DNA from: Ochotona curzoniae | Taxonomy: Eukaryota; Chordata; Mammalia; Lagomorpha; Ochotonidae | Reading direction: 5' to 3' | DNA: 64,000 bases | NCBI RefSeq assembly: GCF_017591425.1 | Contig: NW_024464918.1 | Location: 27,060,001 to 27,124,000, forward strand | Shown: positions 22,100 to 33,654 of the stretch, piece after piece | How positions within the stretch are numbered: position 1 is the stretch's first letter | How the letters are laid out: the number at the start of each line of letters is the position of its first letter | Translations under genes and position numbers: made by a program | The notes under the pieces: model-generated | What the model was told of the DNA's origin: nothing | Seen by the model: the letters and a program-made list of their open reading frames with translations, nothing else | Database searches by the model: none

Positions 22100-22599
22100 A
22101 TGCATGGACAGGAGCCTCTTGGTGTCCACCAGCGACTCGTTCCAGGAGTCCTCAATCCCGACATGCAAATGGGCTAGCCCTTTCTGTAACACGGTCCCTC
22201 CTCACTTGCCTCAACACCTCACAATATCTCTAGATAACCCACAGCATTTATCGGAGCACGCATGCCGCCTGAGCACTGCTTTTGTACTCGCTTGCTTTGG
22301 CAATTATGACAAGAACAAACCATCTGGCTTTTAGCATGGACACAGTCTTGGGGGTGACGTTTCCAGTGTAAACTTGATTGAAGTCATGAGTTTGGGACTC
22401 AAGAAATATGCAGAGCCCGTCTTCCCCACAGCACTGGCAGCCGGTGTTAGCTCTGTCTCGTTTAGTCCTTAGAGATGGTTCACGCTCCCACTGCCCCGTC
22501 TCGTTTCCCTGCTGGCAGTGAGTATGTCTTGTCCTCTCCCGCCCCCATGTCCAAGGCCATTTCCACACTTGCACCACACTGGCCTTCCTTGGTGTGCTT
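22100..22599. other. Unannotated 0.5 kb
   Basis: Non-repetitive as far as I can tell; mixed composition; no coding signal. Confidence 0.35.
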
Positions 22600-22746
22600 A
22601 GTCAGCCCCCTGTTGACAAGCATTCCTGCTGCTTTCCAATCTCTTGCTGTTTCAGATAGCCTTTGGGCATACGCTTCTGTGTCCAAGTACACCATGTCTC
22701 AGGGTAAATTTCTAGAGGTGCATTTGTGGGTCAAAATGAATAAACT
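22600..22746 (-). mobile_element. L1-like 3' fragment, antisense
   Basis: 'gctgctttccaatctcttgc' and 'ggtaaatttctagaggtgca...tgtgggtcaaaatgaat' parallel the reverse complement of an old L1 3' region (ggataaattcctagaagtgg...ctgggtcaaag). Confidence 0.5.
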
Positions 22747-22769
22747 ATATTTGTTAGAAAGCAAAACGT

Positions 22770-23092
22770 AAAGGGACCAGCGCTATGAACTATCAGGCTC
22801 AGTAACTGCCTATAGCACTCACATCCCGAACAGGCACTGGTTGGAGTCCCAGCTGTTCTACATCCTGTCCAGTTCCCTGCTAACGCACCTGGGAAAGCAG
22901 CAGAGCTTGGCTCAAGGCCTTGGGCCCCTGCACCCACACAGGAGACCTGGGAGAAGCCTCAGGCTCCTGACTACCATCTGGCCCAGCCCTGGCCGTTGCA
23001 ATGCAACCATTTGGAGAGAGAACCAGCAAATGGAAAATCTCTCTCTCTCTCTCTCTCTTTCAAATAATAGAGTAAATCTTTTAAAAAAATAT
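22770..23092 (+). mobile_element. CSINE, old-type
   Basis: Head 'gggaccagcgctatgaacta', body 'acctgggaaagcagcagagc', a (CT)10-like run at 23,040-23,060, tail 'taaatcttttaaaaaaat'. Confidence 0.9.
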
Positions 23093-23755
23093 AAACAATG
23101 TATATGAGAGAGAATAAATAAAGCAAGAATTGCAGAATGTAGAACTTGCAGGCAATCGGTACACGGAGGCCATCATATAAGCATTTGCATTCAGATAGTT
23201 TTGAAGATGTTGATGATTTAAAAATTACAGAAAGAAATGAGCCTCCTTTACCCACATCTTAGCGTAAGAAACTGGGGACCCACCATGTGACCCCTTGGTT
23301 TAGAGAGACAGAGAGGTGGAACATACCTCCATGTACAGAAACTTCTAGGAGGGCCATTCTGCAGCAGGAAGACAGGCTGTGTCTAATGGGTTGTTCAAGA
23401 TTCTAACTTGGGAAGTTTGAGGGTTAAGGACCTCTGGGCGCCCCGGTCTTGGTGGGTACCCCCACACGTCTGTGAGCTGCACGTCCAGGAGCTCCACTTG
23501 ACTCTCAGGGAAGAGAAGACAGAGACCCGTCATGTCCCCAGAAGAGGGGAGGAGAGTATCCATTCTGAAGTATGCCAGGGCACTCTGGCCACAGGAGAGG
23601 GAAGGAGGTGTCTGGGCACAGCCAGAGCTTCCTTCAGGCCCTGCCTCGGTGGGGTCGGGGCTCTGGGAAGAGCCGAGATGCTCTGGGAAGAGCCGAGATG
23701 CGCTGGGAGACTGAAGGCCATGAAAAGGGCAAACCCTGTTCTAGGGCTATAATAT

Positions 23756-23758
<3 letters not shown>
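23093..23758. other. Unannotated 0.65 kb
   Basis: AT-rich start (23,093-23,240), then GC-rich unique DNA with a 20-bp tandem duplication. No gene signal. Confidence 0.35.
23661..23700. repeat. Perfect 20-bp tandem duplication
   Basis: 'ctctgggaagagccgagatg' occurs twice back to back with no mismatch. Confidence 0.97.
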
Positions 23759-23805
<47 letters not shown>

Positions 23806-23817
23806 ACACACACACAC
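23759..23817. repeat. (CT)22 followed by (AC)n
   Basis: 44 bp of pure CT followed by 'gacacacacacacac'. The serine/arginine/glutamate open frames over it are artefacts. Confidence 0.97.
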
Positions 23818-24090
23818 TTTGCAAGCAAGTCACTGAAGTCCTGCTGATCTCAGTTCTTTTATTCTACACCTCACACCTCAACCTTTAATAAAAATAAAAA
23901 AATTACATGCTGAAAGGAAAAAAAATCACAGACTCAGACATGCCAGGTTACTGGGATTATCAGATTAGAGTTTAAAATGACTATGATTAAGAAACTAAGA
24001 GCTATAATGGAAAGTAGATGTGCAAGAACACGTGGGTAAGATGAGCAGAGACGGACATGCTAAGGAAAAATAAAAAGTGTTAGAAGTTCA

Positions 24091-24416
24091 GGGCCCAGCA
24101 TGACGGCTTGATTGGCTAATCCTCCTCTTGCAAGAGTCAGGATCCCATATGGGCTCTGGTTTGTGTCCCAGCTGCTCCACTTCCCATCTAACTCCCAGCT
24201 TGGGGAATGGGGAAAACAGTGGAGGGACCATGCATCCACATGGGAGACCCAGAAGTTCCTGGCTCCTGGTTTTGGATCAGCTCAGCTCTGGCTGTTGTGG
24301 TCACTTAGGGAGTGAAGCAGCAGATGGAAGATCTTTCTCTCTGTCTCTCCTTCTCTCTACAAATTTACCTTCTCAATAACAATAAATAAATCTTCAAAAA
24401 ACAAAACCAAAAAAAA
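24091..24416 (+). mobile_element. CSINE inside the HAL1-like element
   Basis: Head 'gggcccagcatgacggcttg'. Flanks 'gttagaagttca' (24079-24090) and 'gtcagaagttga' (24417-24428) are a 12-bp duplication with two differences. Confidence 0.92.
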
Positions 24417-25049
24417 GTCAGAAGTTGAAAATGCTGTGACAGACTTGAAGAATGCCTTCGATTGGCTCATTTTGAAGACTGTAAGAAAACAACAGGTGAA
24501 CTGGAACATATGTCAGTAGATGCTCTCAAAAGTTAAATGTAAAGGGGGCAGGGAAAGGATTGAGGAAAAAAAAAAAATGAAGCTGAAGGTCCAAGAATTC
24601 TGAGATAATATAGCCATGGTGGGAATAGCAGGAAGAGAAAAAGAAATCGAAAACAATAACAACTTAGAATTTCCCAAGATTAGTGGCAGGCACCACATCT
24701 CAACTCCAGGAAGCCTAGAAAATTCCAAGCCGAATAAAAACCAGGAGAACATATCAAATTATAGAAATGCAAACACAGGAAACAGATCTGGAGGGGAAGC
24801 TGGTAGAAGAGACAGGTGTAGAGGGCCATGTGGGTGGGAATGACAACAGACTTCCCTGGAGAAACCATGCAAGGAGAGGGAGAATGAGGCAAAATGTGGA
24901 AGGTATTTAAGGAAACAACCTGACCAGCCTGGGACTCTGTGCCTGGAGAAGTTACCCTGCAGAAGGAGGAATAGAGTGAACAAAGAAGAAATGCTTTCAA
25001 AAGCAGACAAAAGTAGTATCATATAAAACTACTTAAATTAAAAAAAAAA

Positions 25050-25418
25050 ATGGGAAATGGTGCCATAGCGCAGCAGGCTCATTTTTTCAAAGCAGCGCTC
25101 CCCCTCCGCCCCCGTGTGAAGTGCTGGCGTTCGTGTGGGTGCCAGTTGTAGCCTTGGCTGCTCCGCTCCGCTTCCAGTCCAGCTCCCTGCTGATGACTTG
25201 GAAAGGAGCAAGAAAGTGGCCCAAGTGCTTGGGCCCCTGAACCCACAGGGAGGCCAGGCTGGGAGAAGCTGCGGAATGCTGGCTTCACTCTGGCCCAGCC
25301 CTGGCCGTGGTGACCATTTGGGGAGTGAGCTAGCAAATGGAAAACCTCTCTTTCTCTCTCTCTCCTCATCTCTGTAACTCTTTCAAATAAAAACTTTTGA
25401 AAATCTTTTTTAAAAGAC
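25050..25418 (+). mobile_element. CSINE, old-type, inside the HAL1-like element
   Basis: Head 'aatggtgccatagcgcagca', body 'gcagctccctgctgatga'-like, 'ttggggagtgagctagcaaa', CT run and tail 'caaataaaaacttttg'. Confidence 0.88.
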
Positions 25419-26110
25419 TAGAAAATAGTGAAACACAAGAAAATAGAAACAGAGCACTTAGGCAGTACAGAGTTCATAGTACTGAATACAGCAACTGTTA
25501 ATGTAACTACATCAGCAGCCGCTCTAAGCAGGGCTGGATGGCAAACTTATTCCTAATTGTGAAAACCCAGAAGCATTCAAGCTGGATGTCCTTCAGTAGA
25601 TGGGCAACCTGCTATGCACCCAAGCAACAGAATATTATTCAGCACTGAAAAGAATTTGTCTACCAAGCCACAAAGTATAACCCCCGAGGGGACATCTAAG
25701 GAAGGATGCTGACCGGAAATGGCTGCATACCGTATGATCTCAACCTGTGGGACTGTGGGCAAGTCAGGGCCACCAGGGACAGTAAAAAAAAAAAAAAAAA
25801 TTCTTGGCTTCCAGGGGTTAGAGGGGAGAAAGGGAAGAAGTATTTATAGGCATGGAAAGTAACCCGTGTGACTTGATAAAAGGCAACTTGGCAAACAGCT
25901 TCGATGTGCATCATTACAAACCCACGGACTGCACAGCAAGAAATGCCAACTGTGGGCTCTGCGTGAGGGTTGTGTGTCACTGCAGGCTCATCGGTGGTGC
26001 CCACGCACTGCTGGTACAGGGTGCTGGTGGTCGCGGAGGTTGTGGGCACACCCGGATGGGATGCAGAATGGATGGCACATGGGACTCCCCACTTTCTACT
26101 TGATTTTGCA

Positions 26111-26364
26111 GTGGTTCTAAAACTGTTCTTAAAATATGATTGATTCCCTTAGAAAAAAGAAGAAGAAGAAGAAGAAGATACAGCTTCAAGATGAGCCCAA
26201 ATGTAAATTCTGGGCTTTGGTTGATAGCGACGTGTCACTGCACATAAACACAGCAGGGGCAGCTGGGGACCTGGCGTATGGGTACTCCACGTGCATTCTG
26301 CCCAAGTTGAGATGAACCCAAAGCCGCTCTGAAAAAAAAAATGAGTCTGTATTTTCTAATCGTC
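26111..26364. other. Short AT-rich stretch with (AGA)n
   Basis: Contains an (AGA)7-like run at 26,156-26,178; otherwise unannotated. Confidence 0.5.
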
Positions 26365-26632
26365 TATCTTCTGTCTACCAGTTCATTCCCCAAATGGCTG
26401 CCACAGCCAGGCACTGCCAGACAAAAGTCAGGAGCCAGGAGCTCCATCCAGGTCTCCCACATGCGGTCGGGGGGTGACCAGGCACTTGGGCCATCTGCCA
26501 CTGCCTTCCCAGATGCATCAACAGGAAGCTGGGTCACAAATCGACCAGCCAGGACTCTGATCAGAGTTCCGATATGTGAAGCCTGCCTTGCAGGGGGTGG
26601 CATGGCCAGCTGTACCACCATGCTGGGCACTG
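26365..26632 (-). mobile_element. CSINE, old diverged
   Basis: 'gttcattccccaaatggctg', 'gctccatccaggtctcccac', 'gatgcatcaacaggaagctg' and head remnant 'ccagctgtaccaccatgctg' in reverse. Confidence 0.82.
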
Positions 26633-27075
26633 TTTACTTTTGTAAAAGAGAGATGTGTGCATTTCTAGTCGAATCTATTGTCCGATCTCCCTCCACGGAA
26701 GGGGACCCACCTGCCATGTTGTCTGACGTTGCCTGTTATATGCACCCACGTAGCTTCTCATCCTTTCCTTGAATCTTTGCTAGTTTGGGTGTCTGTGTAA
26801 TTTATTATGAATGAAGCTTTGATTTAAGTCTGCCCTGACTACAGAAAAGAACGCAAATCGTAAGTATAGAGTCTGATGAATTTTCGTAAAACAAATACAC
26901 ACTGTTACAAGCAGCGCCAAGATGAGGACACACATGAGGGCATTATCAGAGCCCAGGAACCCGTCTTGGCTCCATGCTTCCTCGTCACTGCATCTTCCTC
27001 CCAAGGTAACGTTTAACTACTCCCACAGATTAATTATGCCTATTTTTTGCCTTTTGTGGGAATGAAATCTTTTCT

Positions 27076-27368
27076 AAGAACTTTATTTATACTTATTTTT
27101 GGAAGATTTTTAATTATTTGAAAGCGAGAGATCTTTCATCTCTGGCACACTTCCCAGGGGTTAGCCAGGATAAAGCCAGGAGCCAGGGGCTTGGTTAGAA
27201 TGGCTCACATGGGTGGCTGGGATCATCCAAGTACTTGGGACCATCTTCTCTTGCCTTTGCAGGTGCATCAGCATGGAGATGGTGGAGTGGGACTTGAACC
27301 AACACCCTGAAACAGGATGCCCGAGCCGCAAGCAGGGCCTAACCCCCTAGACCACAATGCCAGCCCCT
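27076..27368 (-). mobile_element. CSINE, old-type, inside L1M
   Basis: 'ttacttatttttggaagatt'-type tail, 'aagcgagagatctttcatct', B-box complement 'gggacttgaaccaac', head 'ctagaccacaatgccagccc'. Confidence 0.85.
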
Positions 27369-27721
27369 GTCTAAATGGGATCTTGCCATGTATATCCTGG
27401 TGCCAGGCTTTCTTCATTCAACACAACATCTGTGAGATTCATTTTTGTAATGTGTAGCTGTCGCTCACTCACCTTTAATTGGTGCATAATTGTGTACTAA
27501 GTGACAGTGCCACCATTTATTTATCCATCCTGTTGGTGAGCACTTGACTTGCTCCTGCTTGAAGCTATCACCACCAGTAACGCAATAAACAAGCTTGTGC
27601 ATGCCTTCTGCTGCAATCCATACCCAGGGAGTTGAAGGTTCTTGTCCAAGCAGAATTGTTCTGTGTTTGTGGATAGTCATACCCAATTTCACAAAGTAAT
27701 TTTTCCCATTCATCACTCTTT

Positions 27722-28011
27722 TTCAGAGATTGATTTATTTTTATCAGAAACGCAGATTTACAGAGAGGAGAGACAGATCTTCCATCCGCTGGTTCACTTC
27801 CCAAGTGGCTGCAATGGCTGGAGCTGAGCTGACCCAAAGCCAGGAGCCAAGAGTTCTTCCGGGTCTCTCAGAGGTGGACACAAAGATCCAAGGCTTTGGA
27901 CCATCCTCTGCTGGTTCCCCAGGCCACAAACAGCGAGCTGGATGGGAAGCGGAACATCCTGGGCATCCAAGGCGAGGACATTAGCCACTAGGTTACCATG
28001 CTTGGCCCTTT
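27722..28011 (-). mobile_element. CSINE, pika-type, inside L1M
   Basis: 'gagattgatttatttttatc' tail, 'ccaggccacaaacagcgagc', head 'agccactaggttaccatgct'. Confidence 0.92.
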
Positions 28012-28230
28012 CCTTTGCCACTCTTGTTGTGATGAGAGTCTCAGCAGGTTCATATCCTCATGAACTCTTAGATATGTGAATGCTATTACCTTTTCTGATG
28101 GTTTTAATTTCTGCTTCCCAGACCACTAAAGGTGAGCTCCCTTCGGAATGCTAATAGTCTCATCTGTGACATGCCTATTCAAGCTTTTTGCCCATGTTTG
28201 AATCCTCTAGCTTACTGAGCTGTTGAACTT

Positions 28231-28729
28231 CTTCAATACACGTCCTCGGGTAAGGGCAGAGAAACCTCGTCCCCACGGGCCTGACCTGCTGCTTTCCTGT
28301 AATGACCAGACCTCTTCGATCTTAGGGAACGTCTTCATCAACTTCATGGAAAGACAGTATGGAAAAAGTATGCATGGACTTCAAATGTTTCCACCAAAAT
28401 AAACACCTATTAATTCCATTTTCTGTGGACTGTCTGAAGTACCTTAATCATGGCCCCATTTACCGGTATTTTCCCTGTTTTTAGGGTCATCATGTCTTCA
28501 CACACTTTTGCTTTCTGGATTGTCTCGAAGATGTTGTCTTCTAGAAGCTTTCTGACATCACGGCTAGGATTAATTTCATCAAAGTGGATATTCAATAGAC
28601 TCTTCAACATTCATTAGGAAAACTGATTCTTCCCCACTGCCAGGTGGTAACCCACTTTGTAAAAATGAAAACGAAACCCAGTCAACAAATACACTGAAGT
28701 CTTACAGGCAGCATGCACCTGTTTCGGAA
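28231..28729 (-). other. Insert between L1M fragments, 66-residue frame
   Basis: Not L1-like to my eye. It carries the small inverted-repeat element (28,331-28,443) and a minus-strand open frame of 66 codons (28,610-28,410) whose end runs into that element. The frame is rich in K/E/D and not low complexity, but I recognise no family. Without a start context or intact flanks I treat it as unproven, possibly a piece of an unknown repeat or retrocopy. Confidence 0.3.
28331..28443 (-). mobile_element. Small inverted-repeat element
   Basis: Left end 'gtcttcatcaacttcatgga' and right end 'ctgtggactgtctgaagtac' are imperfect inverted copies (13 of 20 matched in the alignable part). Inner 'ccaccaaaataaacac' is shared, in reverse, with the 19148 copy. 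Confidence 0.5.
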
Positions 28730-29024
28730 GCTTATGCTGGTGCTAGTATGACACGTTCTTAACGACTGTGAGCATCAGGCTTGGTGTCTGCTGGGTTGGT
28801 CCTCCCGCTCTGCTTTCACACTTTGTATTTCTATATGAAGTTGAGAATCAACCTGTTACTTTCCTGAGATCTTTAGTGAGATCTCGTTGATTTCAATTCC
28901 AGGGAAATCGACACCTTAAAATATTGAGTCTTTCACCACACAAGCACTGCATTTTTCCATTTGTTTAGGTCTTCTTTAATTTCTCCAGTAATTTCTGCTA
29001 AATTTCAACATCTGTTCTATTCTT

Positions 29025-29359
29025 TTTTTTTTTAAGATTCATTTATTTTTATTACAAAGTCAGATACACAGAGAGGAGGAGAGACAGAGAGGAAGATCTT
29101 CCGTCTGATGATTCACTCCCCAAGTGAGTGCAATGGCTGGTGCTGAGCTGAACCTAAGTCAGGAGCCAGGAACTTCCTCCAGGTTTCCCACAGGAATGCA
29201 GGGTCCCAAAAAGCTTTGGGCTGTCCTTGACTGCTTTCCCAGGCCAAAAGCAGGGACCTGGATGGGAAGTGGAGCTGCCAGGATTAGAACTGGTGCCCAT
29301 ATAGGATCCCGGTGCGTTCAAGGCGAGGATTTTAGCCGCTAGGCCGCCGTGCTGGGCCC
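29025..29359 (-). mobile_element. CSINE with perfect 16-bp target duplication
   Basis: Pika-type, full length, inserted into L1M. Identical 'catctgttctattctt' at 29009-29024 and 29360-29375. The head ends 'taggccgccgtgctgggcc'. Confidence 0.96.
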
Positions 29360-29472
29360 CATCTGTTCTATTCTTATTTTGCTAAATTTCTCCCTAGGCA
29401 TTTAACTTTTAGACTAAATTTCATTTTTAATTTTTTAATGGTTTGGATCTTAAAACAATTCTTAAAATTTTA

Positions 29473-31417
29473 TTTCTGATCATCTTTACAAAGCCAAGAA
29501 GGAGGCATGTCCATGCGGACCAGCGGTCAGAGTGCGAAGGGTGGAGGAAGAGGTGAAAGTGAGGGTGAGACCATTGCTTGCAATTTTCTTTTTCTTCGTC
29601 CTTTATCTGAGGGAAGCGGGGAGATAAGGGGAGAAGCTGTACCCAACCTCCCGATCGCATCAGTACCCGAGAATGGGGGACGGCCACTCGATGCCATCGC
29701 AGGGTCTCCAACGTGGGGCGTGCTTCCAGGGTTCTGCTCAAGTGGTTTCGACAGTTCTGAAATGCTGTTAATTTCGTTGCTTACTCCAAGGATGAGGAAA
29801 TCCTCGTTTATCTTAGAATCTCCATTCGCCCAGACACTAGCTGTCAAGCGAAAGCTGTCCAAATTTGTTCTGCCCTCCATCCCCTGCGAGGGTACTAGAT
29901 GTCCTCTGCAGGCCCCAATGAACTGCCATATTCTCTTTGTGCATCTGGGCATGCCATCCACGGCACCACCTTCAGCAACTGAGGAGGCCCAGTGCTGGCA
30001 CACGTACTCCATGGTCAGACCACAGTTCCTGCAATTTTCCCTATAGTTGGAGTTCTGAGTCCAGTGATCCAGGTGAGGGATCCAACAGAAACCTCACCAA
30101 AGATGACCCCAGACCTGACTCCTGTGTGTGCCAGCCAGCACAGGGTCTGACTCAGTCGATCACCCACATCAGCCTACACACACACCCCACTGGTTGTCTG
30201 CAGTCACCTGGTCAGTTCTGTCCCCAGTCCCGTCTTGTATGCAAACCAGTGGATGCTGTGGCCCAGTCCATCCCCCTGCCCACTACACACTTGATGCTCA
30301 CACACACACCAATGGGAACTGCAGCCTAGTTGGAGTGACCCCAAACAACCCCCACCAGGCCCACCCCCGGCCCTGGTTTCTATGCATGCCAATATGTGCG
30401 GCAGACTGGTCTAGTCTGTCGCCCATCCCATTTGCTTTCATACACATCAGTGGATGCTGCAGCCTAGCTCAGTCTAACCAAACCCACTATCCAGCCATCA
30501 GGTGCTACTATCTGTCAGGCCAGGCCCAACCCCAGCCCTGGTTCTCAGGCTTACCACTGGGAGCTGTAGCCCACCAAAGAGGCACCTACAGTTCCCTACT
30601 AGGCCCACTCCTAGCCCTGGATCATACACTTTCCAGGTGATATTGTGGTATAGCTTGACAGAACTTGCCCTGAGTCTAAATACTTGCTAGCTGGTGCTGT
30701 GGCAAAGCCCAACCAGCCCGCATTTACTTTAGTTCATGCACGCACCAATGGATATGGTCTCTTAGCCCAGCCTGGCTCTCCCCCAATCTAGCTCACATGC
30801 AGTCCAAGAGGTGTTGTAGCCTTGTCCAGACTGGTCTGACCCCAGTCCCAGCTCTCAGACTCACCAGCAGGAGCTCTGTACCAGCAGGAGAGCCCTCACA
30901 GACCCCCTCCCCCTACCTGGTTCATCCCCGACCTCGATCTTACATGTGCTGGTGGGTACTGTGATCAGTCTAGCATGGCCTGTCTCACCTCAGTATTTGC
31001 TGATGGGTGCTGCCGCCTAGCCTAGCCTTGCCAACCCCCAGTTCCAGCCCTAACGGGAACTGGCTGGTGGTGTAGCCCAACTCATTCGGTCCTACACTGT
31101 CCTCGTTCTCACATCTGCCAATGTATCCTATGAACTGGCCCACCTGGCCCACCCCCAGATCTGATCCATACCTATTCTGGCTGGTACTATAGCCTAGCCT
31201 GGTCTGGGCTGCACCCAGCCTTTGTTCTTGCAGTCATCCGCAGGGACCGTGTCCTGACAGAGGAGTTCTCAAAGTTCCTCTATCAGGTCATCTCCCAATG
31301 GCAGATCCCGCACACACTGCTGGGTGCTTGGCCTAGCCTAACTTGATCCACTTGCTGTCCCGTCAGTTACAGCAGCCTTGCCCAACTGGCCCACACCTAT
31401 TTCAGCTCTTCATGTAA
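29473..31417 (-). mobile_element. VNTR retroposon copy A, with target duplication
   Basis: Minus-strand, 1,945 bp, between perfect 11-mers 'ttaaaatttta' (29462-29472 and 31418-31428). Reading the minus strand: a degenerate tandem array (31,417-30,160), then a 680-bp unique 3' module (to 29,473) ending in a weak A-rich tract. A recurring block near 31,260, 30,880 and 30,560 marks higher-order units of about 320-380 bp. Copies B and C align to it colinearly; compared with C it stops earlier at the array end, as in 5' truncation. The 3' module has a 161-codon open frame (30,012-29,527) partly shared with copy B. I do not recognise the family. An L1 3' UTR derivative or an SVA-like composite are the options. 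Confidence 0.75.
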
Positions 31418-31767
31418 TTAAAATTTTAGACTTATTTTTAATATTCTGTGTCCTCATTGATTTTTTTGGTGGTCAGTTCTGAGCGTTAGTGAGCTGTACA
31501 TTAAAGCCCCTAATGAGAACTGTAGATTTCTGTTTTACCATTTAGTTGTGTTCAGCTTGGCTGTCTACATTTTGAAGATACACAATTCACGAAATACAGA
31601 GAATTATTGTATTTTCCTTAGTAAATTGAATCTTTATCACGAAGAAATATCCATCATTGTAACTGCCTCAGTGTTTTGCTTCACAGCTCCCTTTAACTGA
31701 TTTTAACCTAACTGTCTCAACTTTGTGTAGTATGAATTTTTTTTGGTATATTGAAGGCTATCTCTTT

Positions 31768-32005
31768 TTTTAAAATTTTTAATTGAAATGCAGAGTTACA
31801 AGAGAGAGTGAGCCCCTCCACTCATTTATTCACGCTCCAAATGGTCGCAATGAAAGCCAGGAGCTAGCAATTTTCCTGATTCTCCACATGTGTGCAGGGT
31901 CCCAAGCTCTTGCGTCATCTTCTGGTGCTTTCCGAAGTCATTACCCGAGAGCTGGATCTGAAGGGCAGCAAAGACTAACCAGCAACCATCACAGGGGCTG
32001 ACCCT
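31768..32005 (-). mobile_element. CSINE, shortened, inside L1M
   Basis: 'tttaattgaaatgcagagtt', 'ttctccacatgtgtgcaggg', 'cgagagctggatctgaaggg' in reverse; followed by a 17-bp A run at 32,021. Confidence 0.8.
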
Positions 32006-32020
32006 TAAAAATGATATCTT

Positions 32021-32172
32021 AAAAAAAAAAAAAAAAAGGTATGAAGGGAGACGGAGAGAGTATGGGAGGGAGGAGGGGAAGGGACAAAGATAGTATCGTT
32101 GGGAGCTTGAAATGGTGCCTAGAATTTATATTGAATCTGTTAAATATTAATTAAAAATTAAAATTTAAAAAG
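32021..32172 (+). repeat. A17 plus purine-rich, AT-rich segment
   Basis: A poly-A run, then G/A-rich 'gggagggaggaggggaaggg', then 'taattaaaaattaaaattta'. The purine tract plus AT-rich end resembles an L1 3' UTR end in plus orientation; the assignment is uncertain. Confidence 0.4.
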
Positions 32173-32817
32173 CTGAAATAAAGTTGTCTCTTAAAAATGG
32201 CACATAGCACTTAAAACCAAATCAAACAGTATTTGTCTTCTAATTGGAATAATTAGCTCATTTACATTTAATGCAATTACGTATATGAGTCTAATCTACA
32301 TTCTGATAATTTGTTCATCATATGTTCCACCTGTTATTTGCTTTGCTTTCACAGTAATCAAATACTCATTGGATTCTATTCCCTCCATTAGCTTGTTGTG
32401 AATAAACAACTTTATCAGTTTCCAGACTTAGAAACACTTGATTACATTTGTATTTCAATTCTCCATCCTAAGCTCTGAAACACACTTTATGGTTTTATAG
32501 TTGATAGTAGCTCACCTTCTTAGCTACTTCCAGGAAGTCTTCTTTCCTTAGCACCTGCTATGTTTCCAGTTGTGGTTGTTTTGTTTCCAAGGCGCATCAG
32601 AGTGTATGTCTGGTCACTAATGACCTCAGCATTAGTTGGTTGAAAATGTGAAGATTTTCAGGGGAGTTGGAGGTTGGCAGACATTTTCTTTCAGTATGTA
32701 CAGTATTCAGACTGAAGTCAATTTTGAGTTCACTTTCTATTAAAAATTTTATCCATCTCTTTGAAAGTAACTGGCATTTTATGTATGGCTAGTTTTTAAA
32801 AATATTTTTAATAAGTC

Positions 32818-33118
32818 ATTTTTTTAAAGATTTATTTATTGAAAACTCAGATATACAAAAAGAAGGACAGAGAGGAAGATCTTCTATCTGCTGGTTCACT
32901 CCTCAAGGGGCCACAATGGCTGGAGCTGAGCCGATCCTAAGTCAGGAGCCAGGAACTTCTTCCTGGTCTCCCACATGGGTGCAGGGTCCCAAGGCTTTGG
33001 GCCGTCCTCTACTGCTTTCCCAGGCCACAAGCAGGGAGCTGGAAGGGAAGCAGGGCCATGAGATTAGAACCGGTGCCCACGTGGGATCCTGATGCATGCA
33101 AGGCAAGGCCTTTAGTCA
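32818..33118 (-). mobile_element. CSINE, pika-type, inside L1M
   Basis: 'ttaaagatttatttattgaa' tail, 'ctgctttcccaggccacaag', head 'gatgcatgcaaggcaaggcc'. It abuts a second, older SINE fragment. Confidence 0.93.
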
Positions 33119-33124
33119 CTTATA

Positions 33125-33306
33125 GAAGTTTCTTTTGGGTCTCTTACATGAGTGCAGGGGTTCAAATAGTTGGGCTATCCTCTACTGCTTTCCCAGGCTG
33201 AAAACAGGCAGCTGGATCAGAAGTAGAGCACCCGGGATTCCAACCAGAGCCAATATGGGCAACCAGTGCTGTAGGCAGAGGCTTAATTTGCTAAGACAAG
33301 GCTCCT
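33125..33306 (-). mobile_element. CSINE fragment, old-type
   Basis: Body and head only ('ctactgctttcccaggctga', 'aacaggcagctggatcagaa', 'taatttgctaagacaaggct'). Its tail side is replaced by the adjoining SINE. Confidence 0.8.
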
Positions 33307-33654
33307 TTTAAGAATTTCTCTTTGTCTTTAATTCTCAGTGGTTTGAGACTGGTAAGTCTAGATGTAGTTTTCCCAGCTCTTTTAAGTTGTAGTGTGTCGT
33401 CTTGTGTATGCGTTTTAGAAAATTCTTACCACGATGTTTTGAGCTACCATTTTTTTAATCCTCTTTCCTCCCCTTCTGGGACCCTGGCTGCTTATTGCAC
33501 AAGTCCTTTCTCCATGTTCCATGGCCTGGTTTTCTTTTTTTGTTTGGTTTGTTTTTTTCCAGGGTGCATTTTCTATGGATTCTGGAACATTTCATTCTGA
33601 TCGGTGTCACAATTCCAGTTTTCCTTCGGTGGTATCTAGGTCTATTATGTTATT

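Larger units (their letters stand above)
23880..26110 (+). mobile_element. HAL1-like half-L1 with two SINE insertions
   Basis: Three pieces (23,880-24,090, 24,429-25,049, 25,420-26,110) read as one plus-strand element. The first two resemble L1/HAL1 ORF1 ('tattatcagattagagtttaaaatga'-type start, 'ccaagattagtggcaggcac'), broken by stops. The third has the classic L1M 3' region, 'gaatattattcagcactgaa' and 'ggcttccaggggttagaggg', with a poly-A at 25,784. No reverse-transcriptase segment lies between ORF1-like and 3' parts, which is the HAL1 arrangement. A deletion of a normal L1 would look the same. Confidence 0.6.

Noticed and set aside
23530..23828. Arg/Glu-repeat proteins
   Set aside because: Translation of the (CT)n repeat.
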